Positions 45,399 to 55,315 are shown, counted from the stretch's first letter. The stretch is 64,000 bases of DNA from Aristaeella hokkaidonensis (GCF_018128945.1 NZ_CP068393.1:1178001-1242000); one strand, 5' to 3'. Made by a program: numbers and translations. The notes: generated by a model from the sequence alone, not told the origin.

Positions 45399-46237
45399 TT
45401 TCTGACCGCCTCGTAAACTTCCAGCTGTTTAATGGGGCTGTAAAGCAGCTTTGATCTCCGCAGCCCTTCCAGTCCCAGGTCCTCTTCCAGGTTGATGTAT
45501 GGATATTTGTCAACCAGCGCGCAGGCCAGCTCATGCACACATACCGGTGTCATCAGAAGCGGCAGCGTCAGGTCGTGCTTTACCATGGTCATCGTGAACA
45601 TCTCAGGGGTGTTCTCGTATCCCATGATGAAGGCGTGATCCCCGTTTTCCGCGGTGATCATCACGCCGTTCAGCGTCACCTCGCCGAAGGAAGAGATTTC
45701 CTCCTGCAGTACCTGCAGGTCGCCTGCTCCCTCCGGGTCAGCCTCTTCCCATTTCTGTGCAATGTCGATGATCAGCGGCAGGTCCGCCTTCGTCATCAGC
45801 CTCGCCTCATAGGGATGCCGCTTCTTGTACTGCCGGCATTTGTCCTTGAAGCTGTGGCTCATGTGGAAGCCTTCCTTCAGGGCCAGCGCCGGTGTCGCGC
45901 AGATATATTCGCTCAGGTCGTCCCGTTTCCGGATTTCCCATCCGCCGCCAAGCGCCTCTGCCTGTTCCTGTGTCAGGTACAGGACGCTTTCGCCGGCCTT
46001 CACGTTTTCTTCAATAAATCTTTTACATTTATTCCCGTCTCCGCAGGGGCAGAAATACGAATTGTCGTGGCGGCTCCGGATCACAAAGTAATCCTCGTCC
46101 CCCGCGATCTCAAGTCCATATTCCTTTCTCCATGTGAACAGCGATGTAAAAGTCAGGGCAGTAAACGGATTCAGCTGGGGATCCCGGCATTTCTCAACCC
46201 GGTCACGGTCCTCTATCTCCAGTGGCCGATAGTCCAT
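45395..46237 (-). CDS. DUF2156 family protein (GNAT-like, phosphatidylglycerol lysyltransferase C-terminal type)
   Basis: 280 residues, no membrane segments. Start YRPLEIEDRDRVEKCRDPQL then NPFTALTFTSLFTWRKEYGL and the end YPYINLEEDLGLEGLRRSK match the DUF2156 family, which shares the GNAT-like fold of the aminoacyl-transfer domain in MprF-type enzymes. No MprF membrane part is present. May transfer an amino acid or acyl group from a tRNA; substrate unknown. 17 bp after the STAS gene, and overlapping the MATE fusion gene by 4 bp (ATGA). Confidence 0.85.
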   Translation of the reverse strand: MDYRPLEIEDRDRVEKCRDPQLNPFTALTFTSLFTWRKEYGLEIAGDEDYFVIRSRHDNSYFCPCGDGNKCKRFIEENVKAGESVLYLTQEQAEALGGGWEIRKRDDLSEYICATPALALKEGFHMSHSFKDKCRQYKKRHPYEARLMTKADLPLIIDIAQKWEEADPEGAGDLQVLQEEISSFGEVTLNGVMITAENGDHAFIMGYENTPEMFTMTMVKHDLTLPLLMTPVCVHELACALVDKYPYINLEEDLGLEGLRRSKLLYSPIKQLEVYEAVRK

Positions 46238-46254
46238 GCTGTCGTCAACTTCCC

Positions 46255-46554
46255 TTAGTTTTCAATGTTCAGGATATCCACAAACCCGGTCACGTCGAAA
46301 ATGTCCATGATCTCGGGGCAAACGTTCTTGATGGTCATCTTTCCCTGCTTGTTCATGATCTTCTGAGCGCTCAGCAGCACCCGCAGTCCGGCAGAGGAAA
46401 TGTACGCCAGGTTTTCCAGGTCAAAGGTCACTTCGGTCGCGCTGTCGATATCGGGATGCATTTCTCCCTCCAGCTGCGGAGAAGTCGTGGTGTCCAGTCT
46501 TCCTTCAAGGGCAATTGTCAGGTTGGTTCCGTCCAGAGTCTTGGTAATTGTCAT
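46255..46554 (-). CDS. STAS-domain anti-sigma factor antagonist (RsbV/SpoIIAA-like)
   Basis: 99 residues. Complete STAS domain: MTITKTLDGTNLTIALEGRL, DLENLAYISSAGLRVLLSAQ with the phosphorylatable Ser in SSAGLR (about residue 55), NVCPEIMDIFDVTGF. In partner switching it is bound and phosphorylated by an RsbW-like kinase and dephosphorylated by a PP2C phosphatase; both activities are in the product of 41510 in the same operon. No sigma factor gene is in this operon, so the output may be the transporter. AAGGAGAA upstream; promoter at 46675-46703. Confidence 0.95.
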   Translation of the reverse strand: MTITKTLDGTNLTIALEGRLDTTTSPQLEGEMHPDIDSATEVTFDLENLAYISSAGLRVLLSAQKIMNKQGKMTIKNVCPEIMDIFDVTGFVDILNIEN

Positions 46555-46674
46555 GCTTTCCGTTCTCCTTTTTCCGCTCGCCGCGTTCCGGCGCTTTGCG
46601 GACAGTCTGTGTAACGAATCGGCGGCTCCTGGGGGGAGGACAAAATCCGTATTGTTACACGCTCAATCTTGTCT
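46555..46674 (-). other. Structured 5' leader of the STAS operon
   Basis: About 115 nt between promoter and gene. Contains an inverted repeat GTGTAAC (about 46610) / GTTACAC (about 46654) enclosing a GC-rich stretch. No known riboswitch recognised. Confidence 0.4.
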
Positions 46675-46703
46675 ATTATAATGTATCTATTGATGATTTT
46701 CAA
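46675..46703 (-). promoter_or_regulatory. Sigma-A promoter of the STAS/MATE/PP2C operon
   Basis: Minus strand TTGAAA (46703-46698), 17-bp spacer, TATAAT (46680-46675). Confidence 0.75.
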
Positions 46704-47057
46704 GACTTTTCGGCCTTTTCCGTCACTTTATCTCCATCGATTTTTCATATTTGTTCACTCCTATTATCTCTTTTAGCAATCGTTTACAATTTCTTTGCCT
46801 TATAGAAGTTTATTTTTTTATGTGTTATAATTGATTGATCCGTATCCTACCTATATTTATGGAGTGTGTATGTTTCCCCCATCCCACTGGTTTTCTGTAT
46901 GGTTATACGTTTAATTTCCATGCCTTGTCACCTATGCGTATAAACATATGGAATTAACATTCCACCAAAGTTCAGATTACTGATCATTCATCCACGTTCC
47001 CGGTTCAATCAGAACACGTATCGTTTGACTATCCCCATAACCTTGTCAAATGCACAT
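46704..47057. other. AT-rich intergenic stretch, nothing recognised
   Basis: About 350 bp between divergent operons. It may hold the promoter of the FecR-type gene; I see no clear boxes, ORF or RNA structure. Confidence 0.5.
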
Positions 47058-47210
47058 AGGATGTCATTTCGACCAAGGCCTTTAGGCCGCGTGGAGAAAT
47101 CTCCTCAGCAGCGTAATTAACTCGAACGCAACCGGAACACCATAATGTAGTATATAGGGTGTCATTCCGACCGAAGCGTTAGCGAAGTGGAGGAATCCCT
47201 TACTACGTCC
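47058..47210 (+). repeat. Two short members of the long interspersed repeat
   Basis: GATGTCATTTCGACCAAGG ... and GGTGTCATTCCGACCGAAG ... GGAATCCCTTACTACG, without CCAGTGG hairpins. Confidence 0.75.
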
Positions 47211-47263
47211 GAAGGACGCATAATTCTTAAGTCTTAAGTTTTCAGTCTTCAGTTTTAAGTAAT
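47211..47263 (+). repeat. TTTTAAG heptamer repeat block
   Basis: GTCCGAAGGAC hairpin, then ATTCTTAAG, TCTTAAG, TTTTCAG, TCTTCAG, TTTTAAG, just before the ribosome site of the next gene. Confidence 0.85.
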
Positions 47264-47282
47264 CTCCGAAGGAGGCGCTTCT

Positions 47283-50200
47283 ATGAGCCGCAAATTGATT
47301 ACGTTCATACTACTTCTCCTTTTGTCATTATCATTATTTGTTGTTGGCGTTTCCGAAGGAGTCTCCACCGACGCCTCGTATGATGCTTCTACGATGAAGC
47401 TGTTGCGCTACGAAGGCACCGTCGACATCTTCGACATCACCGGCCTTCCGCGCTTCCTTCTTGAGGGCGTCCGGTTCCTGAGCGGCGAATCAATGCGCAC
47501 CGGCCCGGACGGTACCGCATCCGTCGGTCTGGACGATACCAAAATCGTCTCCCTGGACCATGACACCCACGTCCAGTTCATCCAGGAAGACAACCACATG
47601 CAGCTGAACCTCCTGGAAGGCGAAATCTTCCTGGACGTTTCCGCCAAGCTGGATGAAAACGCCTCCTTCGATATCCAGACCACCACGATGACCGTTGGTA
47701 TCCGCGGCACCATCATCTCCGCTTCTTCCAAGACCACCCCGGAAGGCAAAGAGCAAACCACCATCGCGGTCTATGAAGGCGGCGGCCAGGTCAACTTCAG
47801 GGACTCCAACGGTACCAACCGTGCCGTTACCCTCCAGCCCGGCCAGCAGATCTCTGTCGAAACAGATGCTCCCGCCCCTACAGGCTCCGTTTCCGATGCC
47901 GGACCCGTTGAAGACGTCGGCGTCAACCCCATCATTACCGATATCAACGGCGATAACATCAGTACCTTCGCCGCCACTGCCATCACCTCCAACGAAGAGA
48001 CCTATAACCGCGTTATCAACGGCAGTCCCAACGGCCAGCTGATCCTCCTGCCCGGCTCCGGCGAAGCAGAGGAAGGCGAAGAGCCCTATCCGGCTGACGG
48101 CGACTGGTACTATTCCGGCCAGATCACCCTGGTTGCCCAGTCCGCCAGTAAGCTCTATGACGGCACACCGCTTGTCCGTCCCGCGGATGCTCTGGTGTAC
48201 GGCCTGCCCGGAAACTTCAATATAACTGTTTCCTGCTCCGGCTCCCAGACCAATGCCGGTTCCAGTGACAACGTTGTCACTTCCTATACCATCACCAACG
48301 GGACCGGCGAAGTCGTCAATAGCCACTTCCCGTCCGTTAACAAGATTGCCGGCCGCCTGGTTGTGGACAAAGCGCCCCTGACCGTCTGGACCGGCTCCGC
48401 TGAGAAGGAATATGACGGCGAACCTCTCACCTGTGAGGACGCTGGTATCCGTACCGTCTCCGGCTACAACGCTGAATCTCCTTCCTGGCAGAACACCTCC
48501 ATCATCACGGAGACCGCTCTGGGCAGTGAGCAGATGGTTGCTGTTTCCGGCCGCATCTTCGTCCATGGTTCCAACCCCCTCACCAAGGAAACCAAGAGCA
48601 TTGAGCTGAAGGTTGGTCAACGCCTCTCCGTCGCCCTGCAGAAGGGCAAGTCCGGAGAATCCCTGGAGTTCGTCATTGAGGATCTGAAGGAAGAAGACCT
48701 TCCGGAAGAAGTCCTTCGCCTCTATGCGGAAAACCCGGATCTGCTGGCCGCCGCCTGCGAGGAAACCAACTGGGATCCGGAACTCATTGCTGACCTGATC
48801 GCCGCCCTGCCCCCGCTGGAGGAAGGCACGGTTTCCGTCAACGGTCTGGATGTAGCCTCTTCCGCCCAGGAGAACGTCATGGCGGACTCCGCCAACATCC
48901 GCATCTCTGTTGATACCCAGATCACCAATTACTCCACCCGCGTGCTGACCAGCCAGGAAGCTGAGTTCAAGCCCATCAGGGTAGATGCCTCCATCAAGGT
49001 CACCGCCACCGGTGAGCAGCTGGAGATCGGTGAATCCGAAAACACCTATGACATCGACTGGGGTACTGCCGACGAGAACAACTACGTTCTCCGGGACGAC
49101 CTGGGCACCCTCACCGTCAAGCCCATTTCCGGCGTGACCTTCACTGCGCCTTCCGCGGAAAAGGTTTACGATGGCGAACCCCTGGAAGCTGACGCTGATG
49201 ACATCAAGGCGGAAGGCCTGCCCAAGGGCTACACCTTCACCGCCGTTGTCTCCGGTTCCCAGACCGAAGTCGGTGAATCCGAAGCCAAGATCACCTCTTA
49301 TAAAATCTTTGATAAAAACAAGAAGAACGTGACGGACGTCTTTGAAGACGTCAACGTGAAGAAGGGCAAGCTCACCGTTCAGCCCCTGTCCGTCAGCATC
49401 TCCCTGGGCAGCGGCTCTGCCTCCTATTCCGGTGCAACCTATACCCCGACTCCCGTCCTGACTTACCAGAACGGCACTCATAAGGGAGAAACCGTTACCC
49501 CGACCACGACTACAACTGCCACTCTCCCGCGCCTGCTGGCCAGCACAAAGCCGGTTAAGCGCGCCGCTGGGGATCAGGTTTACCGCTTCACTCTCTTCAC
49601 CGGAGACACCGTGGATCTGACCCTCTCCGGTATGGCGACAGGAGCCGGCACCTTTACGATCACCGCTTTTGTCTCCTCTTCTTCCGCCAATATCTCCTGC
49701 CCGGTGTCTTCCATCTCCGGCACCACCGTCAACATTGAGCCCGCTGCCATTACCATCCGCACAGGCTCTGCTTCCAAGTTCTATGACGGCGAACCGCTGA
49801 CCTGTGAGGACGTGACCATTGAAGGCCTCATCGACGGTGATACCATCATCGTCACTGCCACGGGCACGATCACGGAAGTTGGCAAGACGGACAACACCTA
49901 TACCATTGACTGGGGCGATGTGGATAAGAACAACTACGTCGTCACTTCTGTCCTGGGTATCCTGACAGTCACAGCTCCGGCTGAGACACCCACGCCTGTT
50001 CCCACGGATACGCCGGAGCCCACAGAAACCCCGACGCCTACGCCTACACCGACTCCTACTCCGACCCCGACACCCACGCCTACTCCGACGCCTACTCCTA
50101 CTCCGACCCCCACGCCTACGCCTACACCCACGCCTACTCCAACACCCACGCCTACGCCCACACCCACTCCTACGCCGACTCCCGCGCCTACGGATACTCC

Positions 50201-51884
50201 GGAACCTGTGACGATCTACCTCTACGCACCTTCCTATGACAAGGTCTATGACAGTGATCCCCTTGTTCCTTCTGCGGAGGATGTGAATTCAGAGATGTTG
50301 CCGGAGGGCTACTCCTTTACCGTCACCCTCTCCGGTTCCCAGACCGACGCAGGTGAATCTGATTGCACCATTGCCAGCTATGTCATCAAGGATGGAAACG
50401 GTAATGACGTCACTGCATACTGCAATGTCATATGCGAACCCGGCACCCTGACCGTCAATCCGTATCCCATCTCCTTCTCCACGTCCGGCGGAACTTATTC
50501 CTACGGCGACTCGATTCCTTTCTCCGTTTCCTGCACAGGCAACGGCAATTCGCTCTCCGGAACCACCACAGAGTCCGGTTACGATTACTTCGCCAACTAT
50601 AACCTCGTCGGAGAAGATAAGATAGAGTTTGCCATTGGACCGATCCCGCAGCGCGGTGATGATGCGGATACCTATTACCTGGATATCGCTTACTCCCTCC
50701 AGGGAGACAGCAGCAACTACTCTGTCAACGTAAACGACGGATCCATTACCATCAAACCGCTGGATGTCACTTTCTCTTCCAGCAGCAATTCGAAGACCTA
50801 TGATGGTTATGCACTCATGCCGGAAGAAACCTCCTGGATCTATCCGACCCATGACGAAACTTCCATTGGTTACCGTGAACTCGGCTGCAGTGAATCCGAT
50901 GCCGGCACCTATACCAATGACATTGAAATCGACTATATGGGCCATAAGGAATCAAATTACAACATCACTAAAAACCTCGGCACATTTACCATCAACAAGC
51001 GCAACATCACAATCACAAGTGCTTCTGTTGATAAGGATTATGACGGCACACCTCTGACCTGTAATGAGTTTGATATCACCGAAGGCAGCTTTGTTGGTGA
51101 TGATTGGTTCACAACTTCCTTTACCGGCACCCAGACTGAAGTCGGCAGCAGTGAGAACTCATTCTCTATCAGTGCCACCCCGGGTACAAACCTGGACAAC
51201 TACAACATCACCCTTAACTTCGGTACGCTAACCGTCAACGAAAAAAGCGTCCCGCTTGGAAAGCCCGCTCTCTACATTGTCGTTCCGGATCGGAACAAAA
51301 CCTACGACGGCCAGCCCTTCAGCGAACAAACTGTTGAAGCATCTGAAGGTTCCGGTATATATATCACCTATCCTGCTTCATCGGATGCGAATGTCGGAAC
51401 AACGTCAGGTATCACCTATACTGTCTCCGGCAATACAGATAGCTATGAGCTCGAGTTTGACAAAACCACTGTCTCATATACGATCAATCCGTATTCCCTG
51501 GTATTTGACCTCCACGGCGGTGAGCTTGGAGACAACGGCAGATGGATGCGTACGCCCCCGTCTATGAACGGCGAAAGCGGCACAACCCCTGAAGGTGAAA
51601 ACACCTTTATCCTTCTTGGTGACTCCTCCAAGTATGTCACCCTTACCGTTCATAGCGAAATTGAAAACAATAAGAGTAATCTCCAGCCCGGACAAACTTA
51701 TTCCATCGAACACTCAATCTCTTTCACCGGTGATAATTCTTCCAACTACAACGTATCTTACAACAACCCCACCTACACCATCGTAGCCTCTCCTAGTAAT
51801 CCTGAAACCACTGATCCTGGTTATACCGATCCTTCCACTACCGAAGGTGATGATTTCCCAAGCGGCTATCCTGGTGGTGTATGA
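47283..51884 (+). CDS. Large secreted FecR-domain protein with MBG-type repeats
   Basis: 1533 residues; AAGGAGG seven bases before the ATG. Signal peptide [20 protein letters not shown] (5-24). FecR domain about 40-205 ([44 protein letters not shown]). Then about eight MBG/YDG-type Ig-like units, each with a K-x-YDG-x-PL core ([50 protein letters not shown] and others) and a GTLTV end. A Thr-Pro dipeptide run with about twenty repeats (residues about 915-965) separates two groups of units. No LPxTG sortase motif or membrane anchor at the C-terminus, which ends in a Thr/Ser/Pro-rich tail. Likely cell-surface or released adhesin. Followed by a CHASE2 phosphatase gene, a partner often found with FecR-domain proteins. 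Confidence 0.9.
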   Translation: MSRKLITFILLLLLSLSLFVVGVSEGVSTDASYDASTMKLLRYEGTVDIFDITGLPRFLLEGVRFLSGESMRTGPDGTASVGLDDTKIVSLDHDTHVQFIQEDNHMQLNLLEGEIFLDVSAKLDENASFDIQTTTMTVGIRGTIISASSKTTPEGKEQTTIAVYEGGGQVNFRDSNGTNRAVTLQPGQQISVETDAPAPTGSVSDAGPVEDVGVNPIITDINGDNISTFAATAITSNEETYNRVINGSPNGQLILLPGSGEAEEGEEPYPADGDWYYSGQITLVAQSASKLYDGTPLVRPADALVYGLPGNFNITVSCSGSQTNAGSSDNVVTSYTITNGTGEVVNSHFPSVNKIAGRLVVDKAPLTVWTGSAEKEYDGEPLTCEDAGIRTVSGYNAESPSWQNTSIITETALGSEQMVAVSGRIFVHGSNPLTKETKSIELKVGQRLSVALQKGKSGESLEFVIEDLKEEDLPEEVLRLYAENPDLLAAACEETNWDPELIADLIAALPPLEEGTVSVNGLDVASSAQENVMADSANIRISVDTQITNYSTRVLTSQEAEFKPIRVDASIKVTATGEQLEIGESENTYDIDWGTADENNYVLRDDLGTLTVKPISGVTFTAPSAEKVYDGEPLEADADDIKAEGLPKGYTFTAVVSGSQTEVGESEAKITSYKIFDKNKKNVTDVFEDVNVKKGKLTVQPLSVSISLGSGSASYSGATYTPTPVLTYQNGTHKGETVTPTTTTTATLPRLLASTKPVKRAAGDQVYRFTLFTGDTVDLTLSGMATGAGTFTITAFVSSSSANISCPVSSISGTTVNIEPAAITIRTGSASKFYDGEPLTCEDVTIEGLIDGDTIIVTATGTITEVGKTDNTYTIDWGDVDKNNYVVTSVLGILTVTAPAETPTPVPTDTPEPTETPTPTPTPTPTPTPTPTPTPTPTPTPTPTPTPTPTPTPTPTPTPTPTPTPTPAPTDTPEPVTIYLYAPSYDKVYDSDPLVPSAEDVNSEMLPEGYSFTVTLSGSQTDAGESDCTIASYVIKDGNGNDVTAYCNVICEPGTLTVNPYPISFSTSGGTYSYGDSIPFSVSCTGNGNSLSGTTTESGYDYFANYNLVGEDKIEFAIGPIPQRGDDADTYYLDIAYSLQGDSSNYSVNVNDGSITIKPLDVTFSSSSNSKTYDGYALMPEETSWIYPTHDETSIGYRELGCSESDAGTYTNDIEIDYMGHKESNYNITKNLGTFTINKRNITITSASVDKDYDGTPLTCNEFDITEGSFVGDDWFTTSFTGTQTEVGSSENSFSISATPGTNLDNYNITLNFGTLTVNEKSVPLGKPALYIVVPDRNKTYDGQPFSEQTVEASEGSGIYITYPASSDANVGTTSGITYTVSGNTDSYELEFDKTTVSYTINPYSLVFDLHGGELGDNGRWMRTPPSMNGESGTTPEGENTFILLGDSSKYVTLTVHSEIENNKSNLQPGQTYSIEHSISFTGDNSSNYNVSYNNPTYTIVASPSNPETTDPGYTDPSTTEGDDFPSGYPGGV

Positions 51885-51916
51885 TCCCGCTCCCATCCGT
51901 TACCCCTTGACGCAGA

Positions 51917-52245
51917 GTGTAGCGTGTAATTCCGAGCATCGAGGGCGAACCTCTGAGGGCAGCCAGTGGCTGAAATTCCGTCGTGGTGGGGTTCGTAGCG
52001 CCCGGAAATCGAGCCAGTGTGCTCGATTTTAGCGGAGAACGGGCGGCAGCCCTGGGCAACCAACCGAAACGAGTGAGCTGTCCAGTGGACAGTCACGACG
52101 ATTGAGGTTGCGGATATCCCTTACTAAGGCCGCAGGCCTTTTCCTACTCCAAGTCTTCCGTTTCCAACAGGAACACTATTGCGTTCAGTGTGTCATCCTG
52201 AGCAAGCGAGTGTAACGAGCGCGTCGAATGGATCTCCTCAGTATT
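51917..52245 (+). repeat. Long interspersed repeat with CCAGTGG-apex hairpins plus short second unit
   Basis: GGGCGAACCTCTGAGGGCAG then AGCCAGTGGCT, AAATCGAGCCAGTG-TGCTCGATTT and TGTCCAGTGGACA hairpins, CACGACGATTGAGGTTGCGG, ATCCCTTACTAAG. From 52191 a shorter unit TGTCATCCTGAGCAAGCGAG resembles the 24885 tandem units. Confidence 0.88.
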
Positions 52246-52298
52246 CCACCTATTTCGAACCTCAAAGGAACGCCAAAGCCTACACTGATTAGTCAGTA

Positions 52299-52442
52299 AC
52301 TATCACGTTTGGCGAAGCCAAACATATCATATTCGACGCAGTCGAATCTATCATATCGGCATTAAAGCCGATATATCACGTTTGCGAAGCAAACATATCA
52401 TTGTTGGAACGCTTTATGCGTTACAACACGCCGCCCTTAGGC
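52299..52442 (+). repeat. Hairpin array, ATATCAT-linker class (4-6 hairpins)
   Basis: Leader CAGTAACTATCAC; stems GTTTGGC/GCCAAAC, ATTCGAC/GTCGAAT, ATCGGC/GCCGAT, GTTTGC/GCAAAC joined by ATATCAT, then looser AACGC/GCGTT and GCCGCC/GGCGGC stems ahead of the CHASE2 gene. Confidence 0.9.
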
Positions 52443-52478
52443 GGCATATATGCACTAAACACGCATGGAGGGTACACA

Positions 52479-54404
52479 ATGAAACACTCTTTCCTCAGAA
52501 AGTATATCTTCCCTCTCCTTGCCGCGTGTTTAGCGTTATTAATTGTCAACTCCGGCATTCTCAAGACCCCTGACCGTTGGGTTCAGGATTCCCTTTTCCA
52601 GCAGCCCGCCGTCCCTTCCGGCGACATTATCATTATCGGTATAGACGAGGCCTCCCTGGCGGCTCTTGGCCCATATGGCCCTTCCTATCGCGGCTATATG
52701 GCATATGCACTCCGGACCCTTGCCTCCGACCCGGAAAACCTGCCCGCCGTTGTTGCTGTCGATATCCTTTATGAAGGGGAAACCGACCCTTCTGTCGATA
52801 ACCAGTTTGCCCAGGCTGCCGCTTCCCTCCCTCATGTCGTCACTGCCTGTATGGCCAATTTCGGCGATAAAATCACGTGGGTAGACGGTCATGCCGTTGG
52901 CCTTGAATCCTCTGTCCTGAGCCTTGTAAACCCATATGATGCGCTGAAAAATGTAACTACTCAGGGCCATATCAACGCCATGGCTGACAAAGACGGTATT
53001 CTTCGTCATGCCCTGCTATACGTCAAAGATCCATATACCGGTGAGAAAATCCTCTCCATGGCCTCCCAGACAGCCCGGATCTTTTTGGAATCTAAGGATT
53101 CCTCCTTCACCCTGCCCTATATCAATTCCGCCGGTCATTACTACGTTCCCTTCACCGGCAAACCAGGCGCTTTCAATGATAACCTTTCCCTTCTGAAACT
53201 TATACAGGGAGAAATCCCTTCCGCGGTCTGGAAGGATAAAATCGTCCTCATCGGTCCTTACGCGGCTGCGCTGAACGACTATTACTTCACCGCTGCCGAC
53301 AAGAGCAAACCCATGTACGGTATCGAGTATCAGGCTAACGTCATTCAGTCTTTGTTTGATCGTAACCTGAAATCCGAGGCCTCTGAAGCCTTCCAGTTTG
53401 TACTTGTGGCCATCCTCTGTGTCTGTGCCGCTTTCCTCTTCTTCCGCCTGCCCATTCGTTTCGGCGGGATCATCTGTATCTTCCTGCTGATCATCTCCTT
53501 CTTCGGAGCCTATCTCTTCTGGCGTGCAGGCCTTGTTGTGCATGTTCTCTGGCTGCCCGTAGCCATTCTTCTGGTTTATCTGGCTGCTCTGATTGCCCAT
53601 TATATTCATGCTTCCCGTGAGCGCCGTGCCCTGGCCCTTGAAAAGGAGCGTGTCTCCACGGAGCTGGCCCTGGCCACCCGCATCCAGTCCAACTTCCTGC
53701 CGAAAATCTTCCCGCCTTTCCCGGATCGTCATGAATTCGACCTCTATGCTTCCATGACTCCTGCCCGGGAGGTCGGCGGCGACCTGTATGACTTCTTCCT
53801 CATTGATGATGATCATCTGTGCCTGGTCATCGGCGACGTATCCGGCAAGGGCGTTCCCGCATCCCTCTTTATGATGTTGGCATCCGCCCTGATCCATCAT
53901 GTTGCCATGCGGGAACTTTCCCCGGCCAAGATCCTTTCAGAGGTCAACGCCGAGATCTGCAACCGCAACCCAGAGGAAATGTTCGTTACCGTCTGGCTGG
54001 GCATTCTGGAAATCTCTACGGGCATTTTAACCGCCGCCAGCGCCGGCCATGAATATCCGACCCTTTGTAATCCAAATGGCGCTTTTGAGCTTGTGAAGGA
54101 CAAACACGGCTTCGTCCTGGGCGGCATGCCCGGCATCCGTTATCGTGATTACACCCTGTCCCTGGAGCCCGGCTCCAAGCTCTTCGTCTATACCGACGGT
54201 GTCCCCGAAGCCACCGACGCCAACCAGCAGATGTTCGGCACTGATCGCATGATTCAGGCCTTGAATACTGCCACCGATAAGGATCCCGGCACCATCCTCA
54301 AAACCGTAAAGAATTCCGTCTCCGCCTTCGTCGGCAACGCCGAACAATTCGACGACCTGACCATGCTCTGCCTCGAATTCAAAGGCAAGCCCACAGAAAT
54401 CTAA
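52479..54404 (+). CDS. CHASE2-domain membrane PP2C (RsbU-type) phosphatase
   Basis: 641 residues from ATG 52479, six bases after GGAGGG; 26 upstream codons come from repeat DNA. One N-terminal helix, extracytoplasmic CHASE2 sensor (about 25-295: WVQDSLFQQP, IIIIGIDEASLAALGPYG, VVAVDILYEG, DKIVLIGPYAAALNDYY), three membrane helices (about 307-380), a short coiled stretch, and a PP2C domain (about 405-635: MTPAREVGGDLYDFFLIDDD, IGDVSGKGVPASLFM, ASAGHEYPTL, KLFVYTDGVPEATD, AEQFDDLTMLC). Dephosphorylates a STAS-type antagonist in response to an outside signal. CHASE2 enzymes are commonly encoded beside FecR-domain proteins, as here. Confidence 0.95.
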   Translation: MKHSFLRKYIFPLLAACLALLIVNSGILKTPDRWVQDSLFQQPAVPSGDIIIIGIDEASLAALGPYGPSYRGYMAYALRTLASDPENLPAVVAVDILYEGETDPSVDNQFAQAAASLPHVVTACMANFGDKITWVDGHAVGLESSVLSLVNPYDALKNVTTQGHINAMADKDGILRHALLYVKDPYTGEKILSMASQTARIFLESKDSSFTLPYINSAGHYYVPFTGKPGAFNDNLSLLKLIQGEIPSAVWKDKIVLIGPYAAALNDYYFTAADKSKPMYGIEYQANVIQSLFDRNLKSEASEAFQFVLVAILCVCAAFLFFRLPIRFGGIICIFLLIISFFGAYLFWRAGLVVHVLWLPVAILLVYLAALIAHYIHASRERRALALEKERVSTELALATRIQSNFLPKIFPPFPDRHEFDLYASMTPAREVGGDLYDFFLIDDDHLCLVIGDVSGKGVPASLFMMLASALIHHVAMRELSPAKILSEVNAEICNRNPEEMFVTVWLGILEISTGILTAASAGHEYPTLCNPNGAFELVKDKHGFVLGGMPGIRYRDYTLSLEPGSKLFVYTDGVPEATDANQQMFGTDRMIQALNTATDKDPGTILKTVKNSVSAFVGNAEQFDDLTMLCLEFKGKPTEI

Positions 54405-54429
54405 TAACCATCACCTTCAACACGTAAGC

Positions 54430-54524
54430 GCGGCAAGAGTGTGACTGCTGGGGACTGATAGTCTGTCACCGTTTTCGATGAAAATGTGACTGAGTGTCTG
54501 TCCCCCTGTCACTGCTCTTGCCGC
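54430..54524. repeat. ~92-bp nested hairpin element, copy 2
   Basis: GCGGCAAGAG / CTCTTGCCGC outer arms, same nested order as the copy at 23133; GGGGAC/GTCCCC here against AGGGAC/GTCCCT there. Confidence 0.85.
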
Positions 54525-54540
54525 TATTCCCGGCCGCAGC

Positions 54541-54585
54541 CGTAACCATTTTTAAGTCTTAAGTTTTCAGTTTTAAGTTTTAAGT
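54541..54585 (+). repeat. TTTTAAG heptamer repeat block
   Basis: CATTTTTAAG, TCTTAAG, TTTTCAG, TTTTAAG, TTTTAAG. Confidence 0.85.
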
Positions 54586-54618
54586 AAAAAGAGGCGATAC
54601 ATCGTATCGTCTCTTTTT
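54586..54618 (-). terminator. Terminator of the sigma factor operon
   Basis: AAAAAGAGGCGATAC / GTATCGTCTCTTTTT, loop ATC, 12 bp beyond the stop codon. Confidence 0.88.
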
Positions 54619-54630
54619 CCGAAATTGCCA

Positions 54631-55113
54631 TCATGCTCTCAGCATTAGCTTCAACTGTGCCAGCGCCTTCTGATGCCTCAACTTCACTGCCCCATAGCTT
54701 AATCCCATGATCATGGCGACTTCAGTCATCGGCTTTCCGTCATAGTACATCAGCACGATGATATCCTGCAGTTCTTCCGGCAGCTTATTCAGTGCCGTTG
54801 CAAGCTCGCTCAGCGTTTCCTGGCTCAGCAGATGTTCGTCCACCTCTTCATCACTGGCCAGGTTCTCATCCGGTTCTTCCGTCGGCCGCGTCTTACGGAA
54901 ATAGTCTATTACCGTATTCCGCGTAATCGTGAAGATCCAGGTGCTGATACTTGCCTTGCTCTCATCAAAGGCGTCCCTCTTCCGGAATGCCTTCTCAAAG
55001 ACGTCTGCGCAAAGGTCTTCAGCGTCTGCCCGGCGCTGCACCCGGGCTGCAATATACCCCATTACCTTTCCGCAGTACAGATCATATATATTCTCCCACT
55101 CAGGAGTTGTCAT
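54631..55113 (-). CDS. ECF-type RNA polymerase sigma factor (sigma-70 family)
   Basis: 160 residues. Region 2 about 5-75 (YCGKVMGYIAARVQRRADAE, DLCADVFEKAFRKRDAFD, ISTWIFTITRNTVIDYFRK), region 4 about 105-158 (LATALNKLPEELQDIIVLMY, YDGKPMTEVAMIMGLSYGAV, KLRHQKALAQLK). Its start lies inside the small gene at 55100 (14-bp overlap), so the two are co-translated. No classic zinc anti-sigma factor follows. Regulon unknown; the nearby PP2C and FecR genes make envelope or surface stress plausible. Confidence 0.94.
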   Translation of the reverse strand: MTTPEWENIYDLYCGKVMGYIAARVQRRADAEDLCADVFEKAFRKRDAFDESKASISTWIFTITRNTVIDYFRKTRPTEEPDENLASDEEVDEHLLSQETLSELATALNKLPEELQDIIVLMYYDGKPMTEVAMIMGLSYGAVKLRHQKALAQLKLMLRA

Positions 55114-55315
55114 CTTTTTCTTTGTTGAACAGACTCTGCTTCTTCATGGCTGTGTCTGGCACGCCCGCCGCTGCCACCATATCAGCCTCGTCATCGTCCA
55201 GCATCCGTGCATGGCTGCTTTTGTAGCGTGCGTGCACTCTGTCGATCACGTTCTGAAGATCTGCATTCTGTTCAAACTTTTGGAAGTCAAACAATGCTCT
55301 CAGTTTCTTCTCCAA
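55100..55315 (-). CDS. Small conserved-looking protein co-encoded with the ECF sigma factor
   Basis: 71 residues, starting at TTG 55315 with AAAGGAGG nine bases upstream. Sequence MEKKLRALFDFQKFEQNADLQN, a basic helical middle and an acidic DDDEADMVAAAG segment. I recall similar small proteins beside sigma factors in Clostridia, but no function is established. The position ahead of, and overlapping, the sigma gene suggests a regulator or anti-sigma-like role; this is inference. The DDEADMVAAAG stretch superficially resembles leader peptides ending in Gly-Gly or Ala-Gly. Confidence 0.7.
   Translation of the reverse strand: MEKKLRALFDFQKFEQNADLQNVIDRVHARYKSSHARMLDDDEADMVAAAGVPDTAMKKQSLFNKEKDDNS

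Noticed and set aside
47490..49481. 663-codon open frame antisense to the FecR/MBG gene
   Set aside because: Shadow of a strongly coding plus-strand gene with signal peptide, domains and ribosome site; no ribosome site on the antisense strand.
49934..50167. Gly-Val dipeptide-repeat frame on the minus strand
   Set aside because: Reverse complement of the Thr-Pro run in the FecR-type protein; no start signal.
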